Shown here in pieces: positions 24,738 through 38,282 of a stretch of 64,000 nt of DNA. Both the position numbers and the translations under genes were made by a program. This DNA is from Candidatus Rokuibacteriota bacterium. Its GTDB lineage: Bacteria; Methylomirabilota; Methylomirabilia; Rokubacteriales; CSP1-6. Each line of letters begins with the position of its first letter. Position 1 is the first letter of the stretch. Where the stretch lies: positions 116,214 to 180,213 of the forward strand of contig QHTE01000044.1 of assembly GCA_003220685.1 (NCBI GenBank), in the 5' to 3' direction. The notes beneath the pieces were generated by a model, which was not told the DNA's origin, searched no databases, and worked only from the letters and a program-made list of their open reading frames with translations.

Positions 24738-25505
24738 ATGGAACTTCGCACCGTGAAAGCCGTCGTGACCGGAGGCGCTTCGGGGCTCGGGCGCGCCACC
24801 GCCGAACGCCTCCTCGCAGCCGGCGCGGCCGTCGCCTTGCTCGATCGCCCCGCCTCGGCGGGCGGCGAGGTCGCGAAGGCCATGGGGCAGCGCGCGACCT
24901 TCGCGCCCGCCGACGTCACGAGCGCCGACGAGGTGAGCGCCGCCCTCCAGACCGCCGGCGAGCGTCTGGGCGGCGTCAACGTCCTCGTCAACTGCGCCGG
25001 GATCGGCACCGCGATGAAGACCTTCGGCAAATCGGGCCCGGCGAAGCTCGAAGAGTTCACCCGCGTCATCCAGGTGAACCTGATCGGGACTTTCAACTGT
25101 ATCCGCCTCGGCGCCGCGCTCATGGCGAAGAACGCCCCCGGCGCCGAGGGCGAGCGCGGGGTCGTCATCAACACCGCATCGGTCGCGGCGTTCGACGGTC
25201 AGATCGGCCAGGCTGCCTACTCCGCCTCGAAGGGCGGGATCGTCGGCATGACCTTGCCGGTCGCGCGCGATCTCGCCGAGCTCGGGATCCGCGTCGTGAC
25301 GATCGCGCCCGGCGTCTTCGACACGCCGCTTCTCGCCACCCTGCCCGATCCGGTCCGCGTCTCGCTCGGCAAGCAGGTGCCCTTCCCGCCCCGGCTCGGC
25401 CGGCCGCCCGAATTCGCTGCGCTGGCGCTGCACATCATCGAGAACTCGATGCTGAATGGCGAGACGATTCGGCTCGACGGCGCGATCCGGATGCAGCCGC
25501 GCTAG
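24738..25505 (+). CDS. SDR-family 3-hydroxyacyl-CoA dehydrogenase type-2-like
   Basis: 255 aa. [20 protein letters not shown] cofactor motif, an Asp after the second strand (LLDRPAS) that favours [13 protein letters not shown], Ser in [10 protein letters not shown], and [12 protein letters not shown] (Tyr-X3-Lys) near 165. C-terminal [20 protein letters not shown] and [10 protein letters not shown] are characteristic of the HSD17B10/3-hydroxy-2-methylbutyryl-CoA dehydrogenase group (isoleucine and branched acid oxidation). Start ATG with AGGAGGAG; a TAGAAT upstream could be its -10. Confidence 0.9.
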   Translation: MELRTVKAVVTGGASGLGRATAERLLAAGAAVALLDRPASAGGEVAKAMGQRATFAPADVTSADEVSAALQTAGERLGGVNVLVNCAGIGTAMKTFGKSGPAKLEEFTRVIQVNLIGTFNCIRLGAALMAKNAPGAEGERGVVINTASVAAFDGQIGQAAYSASKGGIVGMTLPVARDLAELGIRVVTIAPGVFDTPLLATLPDPVRVSLGKQVPFPPRLGRPPEFAALALHIIENSMLNGETIRLDGAIRMQPR

Positions 25506-25510
25506 CCCAC

Positions 25511-26252
25511 GTGGCCGCGACTCCGGACAATTCGGCCGGAGCCGGATCTCCCGGACCCGAGCCGAGCGATTCGACCGAGCCCGGCGCTCGACGCGCCTCG
25601 CTCCGGGCGATCAAGCGCCCGCACATCGCCTTCAGCGGCTGGTCGCGGCTGTCGGGGAAGATCCGCGTCGTCGACCGCGGACGCGAGCGCCAGCTCATGG
25701 TCCACGGCGAGATTCTCTCGATCTATCCCCTCGACGGGAACTGGACGCGCGTGCGCCGCGAGTACTGGTGGAAGGCGCTCGCGTTCGTGGAGCTGCCGCG
25801 GCGGCCGTCGGCGCTCCTGATCGGGCTCGGCGGCGGCACGCAGATCCATCTCCTGCACCGTCTGGCCTCCCCCCGGCAGATCACGGTGATCGAGCGCGAC
25901 CCGGTGATCGTGCGCGTGGCCTGCGAATGGTTCGGGCTCGACCGGATCGCCAAGCTCGAGATCGTCTGCGACGACGCCGAGACCGCGATCGCCGGGCTCG
26001 CGCGGGCCAGGCGCCAGTTCGACTACGTGATGGAGGACGTCACCTACGCCGACGAGCCGGAGGTGGCACTGCCGAAGCTCCTGGCTATGGTGCCGCTGGT
26101 CACGCCGCGGGGATCGCTGGTGATCAATCGCCACCGGCACGGCGATCCCAAGCCGATGGCCCGCACCCTGCGCCTCTACTTCGGCCAGGTGAAGATTCGT
26201 CGCGTACGGCGCACCGGGGAGAACACCCTGATCTGCTGCTCGCGCCCGCGCG

Positions 26253-26275
<23 letters not shown>
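25511..26275 (+). CDS. Spermidine-synthase-like methyltransferase-fold protein
   Basis: 254 aa. Rossmann core [18 protein letters not shown] (about 95-112) and [20 protein letters not shown] resemble PABS/spermidine synthases and related spermine-synthase-like proteins, then VCDDAETAI and [12 protein letters not shown]. The usual catalytic GGG-D..D gatekeeper set is only partly visible, so true aminopropyl transfer is doubtful. The first 40 residues are a low-complexity Pro/Ser/Ala tail and the true start could be later. The stop overlaps the convergent ettA stop by 23 bp. Five bases after the SDR stop, so co-transcribed with it. Confidence 0.78.
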
Positions 26276-27932
<1,657 letters not shown>

Positions 27933-27952
27933 GGACCCGGCTGCCTCCTTCG

Positions 27953-28411
27953 TCAGTCCGCCAGGGACCCCTGGGATTCGAGCCGTCGATGCTCGGGCAT
28001 CATGCAGCGGTCCTGGACCACGCGGATCCCCGCCCGCGCGAGCTTCTCGGCGGCGCCGTCGTTTCGGATGCCGAGCTGGAACCACACGGTCTTCGGCCGC
28101 CACGGCAGGGCCAGAATCTCGTCCGCGTGACCCGCCAGATACTCGGGGCGCCGGAAGACCTCGATGACGTCGGTCGCCTCAGCGAGGTCGCGGAGCGACG
28201 CGACGGTCTCGGCGTCGTGCAGCCGACGCCCCGCGAATCGCGGGTTGACCGGCCGGATGCGGTAGCCGCGCGAGCGCAGGTACGCCGGCACGTAGTACGC
28301 CGGCTCGGCCGAGTCGGCCTTCGCTCCGAGGACCGCCACGGTCTTGGACTCGCGGAAGATCGCCGCGAGGCCCGAATCGTCGTCGACGAGCAGGACACGC
28401 CAGTCCGTCAT
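27953..28411 (-). CDS. CoA-binding domain protein (YccU-like)
   Basis: 152 aa single Rossmann CoA_binding domain. [21 protein letters not shown] near 25-45, [32 protein letters not shown] and [15 protein letters not shown] with [14 protein letters not shown] near the end, as in YccU/HcgF-like proteins. Probably binds a nucleotide or CoA; the reaction is unknown. Ribosome site GAAGGTGAAG. It is 20 bp upstream of ettA and 14 bp downstream of rnd, so likely one operon. Confidence 0.88.
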   Translation of the reverse strand: MTDWRVLLVDDDSGLAAIFRESKTVAVLGAKADSAEPAYYVPAYLRSRGYRIRPVNPRFAGRRLHDAETVASLRDLAEATDVIEVFRRPEYLAGHADEILALPWRPKTVWFQLGIRNDGAAEKLARAGIRVVQDRCMMPEHRRLESQGSLAD

Positions 28412-28425
28412 GGAGCTTCACCTTC

Positions 28426-29583
28426 TCACGGCGCGGCGAGCGCGGCAACGATCTCTGCGCCGAACGTCTCGGCCCGCCAGCGGCGCACGCCGTCGAGCAT
28501 CGCGAGCGCGCCGGCGTCTCGCGGCGCCGCGAGCGCGACCGTGGTGATCAATCGGTTGGGCAGGAGCAGCCCGGGCTCGAGCCCGAAGCGCGGCGCCGCC
28601 TCCGTCCGCCACTGGCGGAGCGCCTCGATCCGGCGCGCGGCGATCCCCGGAATCCTCGGCCGGGGCGTCCGCTCGAGCACCGGCAGCGCGGTCTCGGGAA
28701 CGGCTCGGCCACGGGCAATGGCGGCCAGAACAGCCTCGCCCCACCGCCCGATCACCTTTGGCGTGCATCCCGGGACCGCGGCCAGCGCGGCCGCGTCGAC
28801 GGGCGGCTCCTGGGCCAGGCGCACGACAGTCTCTTCGGCGAGGATCTTGAAAGGCGGGCGGTCGGCCGAGCGCGCGAGCTGCTCGCGAAGCTCGTAGAGC
28901 TCGTGCAAGATCGCGAGCTTCCGCGGCGGCAGCTCGCGGGCGCCCTTGAGCCGCGCGAACGCGTTCGGATCCACGATGCGCTCGACGGCCGGCTGGGCCG
29001 CGAGCGCCGCGCATTCCTCCTCGACCCAGGCCAGCCGGCCGATTCGCTCGAGCTCCTCCGTGAGCCGGGCCTTGAGCGCGAAGAGATGGAGCACGTCGGA
29101 CTCCGCGTAGCGACGCTGAGCCTCGGACAGCGGGCGGCGCGACCAGTCGTCGCGCTGCCGCGAGGGCGGCAGCTCGACCCCGAGGTACGTCTGCAGCAGC
29201 ACGTCCAGACCGAGGGCCTTGGCGCCGAGGAAGCGCGCCGCGATCGAGGTATCGAACAGCGCGGCGAAGCCGAACCCCCGGCGCTTGAGCTGGACCAGGT
29301 CATTGTCGCCCGCGTGCAGCACGGTGACGACCGACGGTGCGCTGAACACCGACGCGAGCAGACCGAGATCGCCGAGCGCGATCGGATCGACGAGCCATAC
29401 GTCGCCCGACGCCCGGGCCAGCTGGATGAGCGAGAGTCGCTCCGGATAGTGGTGCAGGCTGTCGCCCTCGGTGTCGAGGGCGATCTCGCCGGGCGTGACG
29501 AGGCGCCGCGAGACCGCGGTCAGGTCGGAGACCGTCTCGACCCAGTGGGACCCGAGCGTAGCGATGGGCCGCGTCCCGCTCAG
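28426..29583 (-). CDS. rnd: Ribonuclease D (probable CTG start)
   Basis: 385 aa 3'-exoribonuclease for tRNA trimming. DEDDy motifs: EIALDTEGDSL (Exo I), VLHAGDNDLVQL (Exo II), RYAESDVLHLFAL (Exo III, Tyr-X3-Asp), then HRDC domains (ELPPRKLAILHELYELRE). No ATG, GTG or TTG lies between the upstream stop and the first motif. The CTG at 29581-29583 overlaps that stop as CTGA and gives a normal-length protein, so a CTG start is inferred. The long upstream open frame is an artefact of GC-rich shadow coding. Confidence 0.9.
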   Translation of the reverse strand: MSGTRPIATLGSHWVETVSDLTAVSRRLVTPGEIALDTEGDSLHHYPERLSLIQLARASGDVWLVDPIALGDLGLLASVFSAPSVVTVLHAGDNDLVQLKRRGFGFAALFDTSIAARFLGAKALGLDVLLQTYLGVELPPSRQRDDWSRRPLSEAQRRYAESDVLHLFALKARLTEELERIGRLAWVEEECAALAAQPAVERIVDPNAFARLKGARELPPRKLAILHELYELREQLARSADRPPFKILAEETVVRLAQEPPVDAAALAAVPGCTPKVIGRWGEAVLAAIARGRAVPETALPVLERTPRPRIPGIAARRIEALRQWRTEAAPRFGLEPGLLLPNRLITTVALAAPRDAGALAMLDGVRRWRAETFGAEIVAALAAP

Positions 29584-30086
29584 GCCTTCGTCTCGAGGAG
29601 GGCTTGCTCGAGACGCTCGTGCCGACGACGCAGCGCCTCGAGAGCTTCCTCGTGGGTGATCACGTAGAGGCGATTGGCGCGGATCGCGGCAAGCACCATC
29701 TCGGCCACCGCCGCCGGCGCGAGCGTGCGCCCCATCAGCTCGACCGGCTCGGACACGCTCGGCGCCTCGTTCGCCAGATCGGGCGGTCGATTGCGGGCGC
29801 TCTCGCGGATCTGCGTCGCCACGCCCATCGGGCACAGGACCGAGACCCCGATGCGGTACGGCCGGAGATCCTTCGCGAGGGTCTCGAGGCTGGTGACGTC
29901 GGTCGTGACGCCCAGCGCCTCGCCGCCGCGGGTCCTGATCGACTCGACGACCGCGGCGAGCGCGCGCTCGTCGATGTCGGCGAGGACGACCTTGGCGCGC
30001 TCGCGCGCGAACAGCTCGGCCATCGCGCGCCCGATCCCGCTGGCTCCGCCGGTCACGACGGCGACACGTCCCTCGAGCTCGTTCAG
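29580..30086 (-). pseudogene. SDR oxidoreductase with in-frame internal deletion (CTG start)
   Basis: Remnant of 168 aa. It begins [20 protein letters not shown] (normal SDR cofactor motif) and ends like family members (LRPYRIGVSVLCPMGV then LAPAAVAEMVLAAIRANRLY). It jumps from TDVTSLETLAKD straight to the late strand. The NNAG motif, catalytic Ser and YxxxK are all missing, about 110 residues in frame. The product cannot be an active dehydrogenase. AGGAG lies seven bases ahead of CTG at 30084-30086, and no other start precedes the conserved N terminus. Assembly error is the alternative. Confidence 0.75.
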
Positions 30087-30096
30087 GCTCCGTCTC

Positions 30097-30462
30097 CTAT
30101 CGGTGGTCGCGCGGCCGCGAGCCCCCGAGCATCGGGCCGAGCGCCGCCGCCAGCCGCTCGGCGGGCGCTGGCGCCCGCACGACCCCGGCGATGCCCAGCG
30201 CCTCCGTGCTCAAGAGGGTATCCGGGCTCATCTCGCGGGTCAACGCGACCACCGGCACGCCGGGCGGCGCTCCCTCCCGGCAGAGACGCTCTGCGGCGGC
30301 GAGGCTCGCCAGCACGACGCTCGCGCCCTCGCGCGCGACCACGTCGCGCCCGGCGTCGGCGGGCGCCGTCACCACCCGCGCCTGCGTGAAGAGATTGCGC
30401 AGTGTCTCGACGAGCGCGTCGCGCGTCGCGACGTCGTCGTCCAGCACGAGGATCACCGGCAT
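30097..30462 (-). CDS. Degenerate response-regulator receiver domain
   Basis: 121 aa, receiver fold only. MPVILVLDDDVATRDALVET keeps the acidic pocket, but where the phosphoacceptor Asp belongs the strand reads SVVLASLAAAE, and the conserved Lys-Pro is replaced by GVVRAPAPAERL. It therefore cannot be phosphorylated in the usual way and may be a phosphorylation-independent pseudo-receiver. The ATG follows TACACT by six bases (leaderless pattern). It lies ten bases upstream of the SDR remnant. Confidence 0.75.
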   Translation of the reverse strand: MPVILVLDDDVATRDALVETLRNLFTQARVVTAPADAGRDVVAREGASVVLASLAAAERLCREGAPPGVPVVALTREMSPDTLLSTEALGIAGVVRAPAPAERLAAALGPMLGGSRPRDHR

Positions 30463-30552
30463 CGCGCCAGTGTACTCCGGCGCCGAACCGACGCCGCGCA
30501 CCGTGATAGGATGCCTGAGCATTCGCGACGTGCGCGCCGCAGGAGGAGGTTG

Positions 30553-30990
30553 ATGACGAAAGAAATCGCGATCGTCCACCACGCCGACCGGCGGACCGAC
30601 GTGATGATGCCCTACGCGCCGGGAATCGTCGTGCGCCGCGGCAAGCTCGTGTTCCTCTCCGGGGTCACCGCCGCGGCGGTCTATCACAGCCACCCCCATC
30701 GCGACGAGGAGTTCGATCTGCCGTCGACGATGCAGGAGCAGGCCGTGCTCACGATGGAGAACCTCAAAAAGACGCTCGAGGCGGCCGGCTGCACGTTCGC
30801 CGATCTGGTGTCGGCCACCCGCTTCCTCACGAACGTGGCCGAGCAGGACGACCTGAACCGCGTGTGGGCCTCCTATCTCGGCGGCCACGTGCCGACGACG
30901 ACGACGGTCGAGGTGTCGCGCCTGGCCACCCACGCGCGATGCAAGCTCGAGATCAGCGCGATCGCGGTGGCGGACGAGGGCGGCCGCTGA
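30553..30990 (+). CDS. RidA/YjgF-family protein
   Basis: 145 aa. RidA fold that hydrolyses reactive enamines/imines in some members. MMPYAPGIVVRRGKLVFLSG, the central QAVLTMENLKKTLEAAGC and VSATRFLTN, and the C-terminal THARCKLEISAIA (the Arg that defines deaminase-active RidA appears at HARCKLEI). An insertion VYHSHPHRDEEFD near residue 45 is unusual. Very strong ribosome site AGGAGGAGG. Overlaps the next dehydrogenase gene as TGATG. Confidence 0.88.
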   Translation: MTKEIAIVHHADRRTDVMMPYAPGIVVRRGKLVFLSGVTAAAVYHSHPHRDEEFDLPSTMQEQAVLTMENLKKTLEAAGCTFADLVSATRFLTNVAEQDDLNRVWASYLGGHVPTTTTVEVSRLATHARCKLEISAIAVADEGGR

Positions 30991-31889
30991 TGGCGCCGGT
31001 GGGCGTCGTCGGGCTCGGCACGATGGGCAGCCGCATGGCGAAGCGGCTCCTCGCGTCCGGCCGCGAGGTCGTCGGCTACAACCGGACTCGCGAGAAGGCG
31101 CGCGCCCTGGTCGAGGCCGGGCTCGTGCTCTTGAAATCCCCGCGCGCCGTCGCCGAGGCCTCGGACGCGGTCCTCAGCATGGTGACGGACAGCACCGCGC
31201 TCCGCGCGATCGCGCTCGGCGCCGACGGCGTGATCGCCGGGCTCCGGCCGGGCGCCGTCTGGGCCGAGATGAGCACGGTGAGCCCGGACGTCACGCGCGA
31301 GCTGGGGCGTGCGGTCGCCGAGCGCGGCGCGGCGCTGATCGACGCGCCGGTGTCCGGGAGCGCGGTGACGGTCGAGGCGGGCCAGCTCTCGTTCATGGTC
31401 GGCGGCGATCCGGCGGCGCTCGAGAAGGTCCGCGGCCATCTGCTGGCGATCGGGCCGACCATCACCCACGTCGGCGAGCTCGGGCTCGCGGTGACGATGA
31501 AGATCGCGACGAACCTGGGGCTCGCCGTTCAGATGCTCGCGTTCAGCGAGGCGGTCGCGCTCGCGGAGAAGGCGGGGATCGTCCGCGAGCGCGCCGTCGA
31601 GGTGCTCCTGAAGTCGGTCATCGCCTCGCCGATGGTCAAGTACCGCGGCCCGTTCGTCCTCGGCATGCCAGCGGAGGCGCTGTTCAACGTCGACATGATT
31701 CAGAAGGACCTGGGCCTGGCGCTCGAGATAGGAAAGGCGCTCGGCGTCCCGCTGCCGAGCGTCGCGCTCACCGACGAGTTCATGACCGCGGCCCGGGGGC
31801 TCGACCTGGCCGACTACGATTTCGCCGTCGTCTTCGACGTGATCGCGCGCATGAGCGGCCTGCGCCCGAGCGTCAAGAGCCGGCCCTGA
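30990..31889 (+). CDS. NAD(P)-binding 3-hydroxyisobutyrate dehydrogenase-family protein (third paralogue)
   Basis: 299 aa. GVVGLGTMGSRMAKRLL Rossmann motif, ALIDAPVSGSAVTVEAG substrate loop, AVTMKIATNLGLAVQM catalytic-Lys helix and KDLGLALEIGKALGVPLPS. Coupled to the RidA gene by TGATG. RidA proteins often sit with amino- or hydroxy-acid catabolic enzymes, so this pair may act on one substrate, but that is inference. Confidence 0.88.
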   Translation: MAPVGVVGLGTMGSRMAKRLLASGREVVGYNRTREKARALVEAGLVLLKSPRAVAEASDAVLSMVTDSTALRAIALGADGVIAGLRPGAVWAEMSTVSPDVTRELGRAVAERGAALIDAPVSGSAVTVEAGQLSFMVGGDPAALEKVRGHLLAIGPTITHVGELGLAVTMKIATNLGLAVQMLAFSEAVALAEKAGIVRERAVEVLLKSVIASPMVKYRGPFVLGMPAEALFNVDMIQKDLGLALEIGKALGVPLPSVALTDEFMTAARGLDLADYDFAVVFDVIARMSGLRPSVKSRP

Positions 31890-31935
31890 CCGGAGACGCG
31901 CGCGGGCGCCCGCGGCGCCCACGCGCGTCGAGCGC

Positions 31936-32544
31936 TCAGCGCGGCGTGAGCGTGGCGCGTCCGGAGGCGGTGTCGACGCTGAGGGTGAAGACGTCGAGCA
32001 CGTCGCGGCCCAGCAGACCGTCGACCGCGCTTCCGTCTGGTCCGCCCGGTCCGCGAAACGTCTGCGGCAGCGCGTGGGCGACCACGACGATGGGCCCGAT
32101 CCGGGCGCCCGCGACGTCGAGGAGCGGCACGGTCACGAGCGTTGCCGTGGACGTGCCCGTGACCCCGACGACCTGCACCGGCCGGCCGGCCTGGCTCCCG
32201 AGCCCCGCGCGCTCGATCGCCTCGGGCGAGATCACCGTACGGTCGGCGCCCGTGTCCACGATGAGGGTGAGCGCGACGCCGTTGAGCCGAGCCTCCACGG
32301 TGATCGGCGCGCCGGGAGTCACCTTGAGCGACACGGGCTCGTTCGACGCCGGCGGTGGGATCGGACGCGCCTGGGGCGCGTTCAGCAGCGTGGCCGAATC
32401 GCGGAATCTCGGCGGGATCGCGTTGAGGTCCGCGGTGTAGTGCTCGGTCCCGTCGGCGTCGGTCCAGCGATAGAGCTGGGCCGCGGCGGGCGCCGCCAGG
32501 AGCCAGCCCGCCAGAACGAGGAGTCCGAGTCCCGCGTGTCGCGT
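31936..32544 (-). CDS. Secreted DUF4124/clan-AA aspartyl protease-like protein (start uncertain)
   Basis: About 202 aa. Signal peptide LGLLVLAGWLLAAPAAA, then a DUF4124-like LYRWTDADGTEHYTADL, then a retropepsin-type domain with catalytic LIVDTGADRTVIS, the flap-like VGVTGTSTATL and VDGLLGRDVLDVF. Single-copy clan-AA proteases act as dimers, probably in the periplasm. No ATG/GTG/TTG lies between the caiB stop and the signal peptide. The ACG at 32542-32544 is five bases after GGAGG and fits well; the only canonical alternative (32673) would overlap caiB by 113 bp. Confidence 0.75.
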   Translation of the reverse strand, partial: TRHAGLGLLVLAGWLLAAPAAAQLYRWTDADGTEHYTADLNAIPPRFRDSATLLNAPQARPIPPPASNEPVSLKVTPGAPITVEARLNGVALTLIVDTGADRTVISPEAIERAGLGSQAGRPVQVVGVTGTSTATLVTVPLLDVAGARIGPIVVVAHALPQTFRGPGGPDGSAVDGLLGRDVLDVFTLSVDTASGRATLTPR

Positions 32545-32560
32545 GGCGGCCTCCGGCGAT

Positions 32561-33757
32561 CTATCGAACCACTTTTTTAGCTCGGAGCTCGCCGATCGTC
32601 TCGGCGGAGTAACCGCACTCGGCCAGCACCTCGTCGGTGTGCTCGCCCTGGAGCGGAGCCGGCCGGCGGACACCCGGGCGCATCCGCGAGTACTTGGTCG
32701 GCGTGCCGATCACCGGGATCTCGCCGAGCTTGGGGTGGAGCACGCGCTCGATCATCTGGCGCGCCGCGGTCTGCGGATCGTTCATCACCTGCTCGACGGT
32801 GTTCACGGGCGTCGCCGGAACGCCGCCGTCCTCCAGGAGCTTCAGCAGCGGCTCGCGGTCGTACGTGGCGATCGCGTCCGCGACAGCCCTTTCCAGATCG
32901 TCGCGGTGGCGCACGCGCCCGAGGTTCGTCGCGAAGCGCTTGTCGCGCAGCGCGTCCAGGTCGAGCGTGGCCACCAGACGCTGCCAGAAGCGGTCGTTCG
33001 CGCCGGCGATGAACACCCACTGGCCGTCGCGGCAGCGGAAGTTGCGATAGGGCGCCAGCGACGGGTGGGACGAGCCCAGCGCCTTCGGCACGCTGCCGGT
33101 CAGGAGAAATCCCTCGGCGTGGTAGTTGAGCAAGGTCACCGCGGTCTCCAGGAGCGAGCCGTCGACGCGCTGGCCTTGGCCCGTCTTCGCCCGGTAGAGC
33201 AACGCGTTGCAGATGCCGAGCGCGGAGAAGATCCCGGTCGTGAGGTCGAGGAACGAGACGCCGGCGCGGACCGGCGGGCCGTTGGGCTCTCCGGTGATCG
33301 ACATGATCCCGCTGAACGCCTGCATGAGGGCCTCGTAGCCGGCGCCGTCCTTGCGGGGTCCGGTCCGCCCGAACGCGGAGACCGAGCAGTAGATTAGACC
33401 GGGGTTGAGCGCGGACAGCGCCTCGTAGCCGAGGCCGAAGCTCTCCATCGTCCCCGTCCGGAAGTTCTCGATGAGGACGTCGGAGCGCTTGACCAGGTTG
33501 CGCAGGACGTCGGCGCCTTCCGGGGCCTTGAGATCGAGCGCGAGATCCCGCTTGTTGCGGTTGATGACGAGGTACGCCGCCGACTCGCCGCCCTTGTGCG
33601 GCGGCCAGGTGCGCGACTCGTCGCCTGAGCCGGTATCCTCCACCTTGATGACGTCGGCGCCCATGTCGGCCAGGAGCATGCCGCAGAAAGGCCCCGCCAG
33701 GACGCGCGAGAGATCGAGAACGCGGACACCGTCGAGCGAGAGGGCGCTGGTGATCAT
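32561..33757 (-). CDS. CaiB/BaiF-type CoA-transferase
   Basis: 398 aa class III CoA-transferase, normal length. VRVLDLSRVLAGPFCGMLLA at the N terminus, INRNKRDLALDLK, VLIENFRTGTMESFGLG, and SFLDLTTGIFSA with the probable catalytic Asp. C-terminal half carries LAPYRNFRCRDGQWVFIAG and GVPATPVNTVEQV. It moves CoA between carboxylic acids; the acid pair cannot be read. Start ATG at 33757 has no ribosome site and follows TATAGT by seven bases. Divergent from metH with 18 bp between starts. Confidence 0.92.
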   Translation of the reverse strand: MITSALSLDGVRVLDLSRVLAGPFCGMLLADMGADVIKVEDTGSGDESRTWPPHKGGESAAYLVINRNKRDLALDLKAPEGADVLRNLVKRSDVLIENFRTGTMESFGLGYEALSALNPGLIYCSVSAFGRTGPRKDGAGYEALMQAFSGIMSITGEPNGPPVRAGVSFLDLTTGIFSALGICNALLYRAKTGQGQRVDGSLLETAVTLLNYHAEGFLLTGSVPKALGSSHPSLAPYRNFRCRDGQWVFIAGANDRFWQRLVATLDLDALRDKRFATNLGRVRHRDDLERAVADAIATYDREPLLKLLEDGGVPATPVNTVEQVMNDPQTAARQMIERVLHPKLGEIPVIGTPTKYSRMRPGVRRPAPLQGEHTDEVLAECGYSAETIGELRAKKVVR

Positions 33758-33763
33758 GTGCGC

Positions 33764-33770
33764 TACTATA
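33764..33770. promoter_or_regulatory. Shared bidirectional -10 element between caiB-like gene and metH
   Basis: Rightward TACTAT (33764-33769) ends six bases before the metH ATG. Leftward TATAGT (33770-33765) ends seven bases before the CoA-transferase ATG. Both genes lack a Shine-Dalgarno and their starts are 18 bp apart, so leaderless transcripts from one overlapping element are likely. Confidence 0.55.
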
Positions 33771-33775
33771 ACGCT

Positions 33776-37177
<3,402 letters not shown>

Positions 37178-37201
37178 GGGGAGTCCACCCGAGAAAGGCG
37201 G

Positions 37202-37235
37202 AAGGGTCCGAGCCGAGTTTGCGGCTCGGACCCTT
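37202..37235. terminator. Bidirectional terminator-like hairpin after metH
   Basis: AAGGGTCCGAGCCG pairs perfectly over 14 bp with CGGCTCGGACCCTT, loop AGTTTG. It sits in the 86-bp gap between convergent metH and the secreted-protein gene. No clear U-tract follows on either strand, so it may block both transcripts or act with Rho. Confidence 0.65.
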
Positions 37236-37263
37236 GCGCGAGGCGCGAGGAGTCGTCCGAGAG

Positions 37264-37995
37264 CTAGAACTTGATCTCGAGGCGCACCGTCGGGACGCCG
37301 AGCGACCGCTCATTGGCCTTCACCCAGACGGGCAAGCCGCTGTCGTTCACGTAGTAGGCGTCCAGTTGCAGCAGGTCCCGCGTCGTCGTCGTCGTATTCA
37401 ACTTGATCGGCAGACGGAACGTGCCGGTGAAGCCGAACTTCTGGCCCCCGCCGTCGACCGTAACGACGCCATTCTTGATGTACCCGAGCGGCGCCCGACC
37501 CGCGAACGCGGGCGAGAGGTCGGCGTCGCCGTGAAAGCACCCGGTCATGATCACGAACTCATCCCCGTCCACCGGGTTGTCGCCCTGGACCACGACCGCG
37601 AACGTTCCGGCGACCGTGCCCTGGCCGGTCGCGAGGCTCAGGTCGTCGGCGCCCCTCACGTTCACCGCGCACTTCTTGGCCGCTGGCGAGACCAGCACCA
37701 CCCACGCCGGGCAGAGCGGAGTCCCTAGCTTGGACCAACCCGCGAGCTGAGCGACCGCCATGCGGCGGCCTCCCGGAACGGGGCTCGTCACGAAGTTGCC
37801 CGCCGCGTCCTGGAGGTACATGTCCTCGTTGACCTCGTAGAGGACCGTGTCCGCGGGGAGCGAGGTCGTGTCGATCCAGAGCTGTCCCAGATCCCACGCC
37901 AGCGCGGGCGGCGGCCCGACTACCAGCGCGAACAGCAGGAACATCAGCCCGAGAAGGCTCCATGTCACTGCGCTTTTCCAACAGATGCTCGTCAT
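37264..37995 (-). CDS. Secreted protein of an unrecognised family (paralogue A)
   Basis: 243 aa. Signal peptide WSLLGLMFLLFALVVGPPPA with cleavage near ALA-WD. The mature protein looks beta-rich: DTVLYEVNEDMYL, KLGTPLCPAW, GTVAGTFAVVVQGDN, EFVIMTGCFHG, FGFTGTFRLPIKL and a C-terminal SLGVPTVRLEIKF. The same ordered motifs recur in the gene at 43303, so the two are paralogues. Four Cys in the mature part could form disulfides. Ribosome site GGAGAAGAG. I do not recognise a known domain. The 287 bp upstream are AT-richer than the surroundings and hold a possible TTGAAA/CATAAG promoter. Confidence 0.8.
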   Translation of the reverse strand: MTSICWKSAVTWSLLGLMFLLFALVVGPPPALAWDLGQLWIDTTSLPADTVLYEVNEDMYLQDAAGNFVTSPVPGGRRMAVAQLAGWSKLGTPLCPAWVVLVSPAAKKCAVNVRGADDLSLATGQGTVAGTFAVVVQGDNPVDGDEFVIMTGCFHGDADLSPAFAGRAPLGYIKNGVVTVDGGGQKFGFTGTFRLPIKLNTTTTTRDLLQLDAYYVNDSGLPVWVKANERSLGVPTVRLEIKF

Positions 37996-38282
37996 CGCTC
38001 TTCTCCTCGTTCGCCGTTGTCAAAGGGTTCAACAGCTACAGCCAACGAGAGTAACTGCAATGACGAGACCAACCGGTTTTGTCTCGTAAGAACCTGATTA
38101 CGTTGACTTATGCCGCTCTGCTTTCCGGAGTTTCAAATCCGTAAGTGATTGATTTATTGTCGCTTTTCGTCCGGAAATCCGAGCCTTTGCGGGAAGGCCA
38201 AATAATTCAAGGGCTTGGGGCGATTTCTCGACGAAGCTCGGCGCGACTAGAAACTTAACGCGCCGCGGAAGATCGAGCGCGC

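Noticed and set aside
33758..33775. Cobalamin riboswitch before metH
   Set aside because: Only 18 bp lie between the divergent starts, far too short for a riboswitch.
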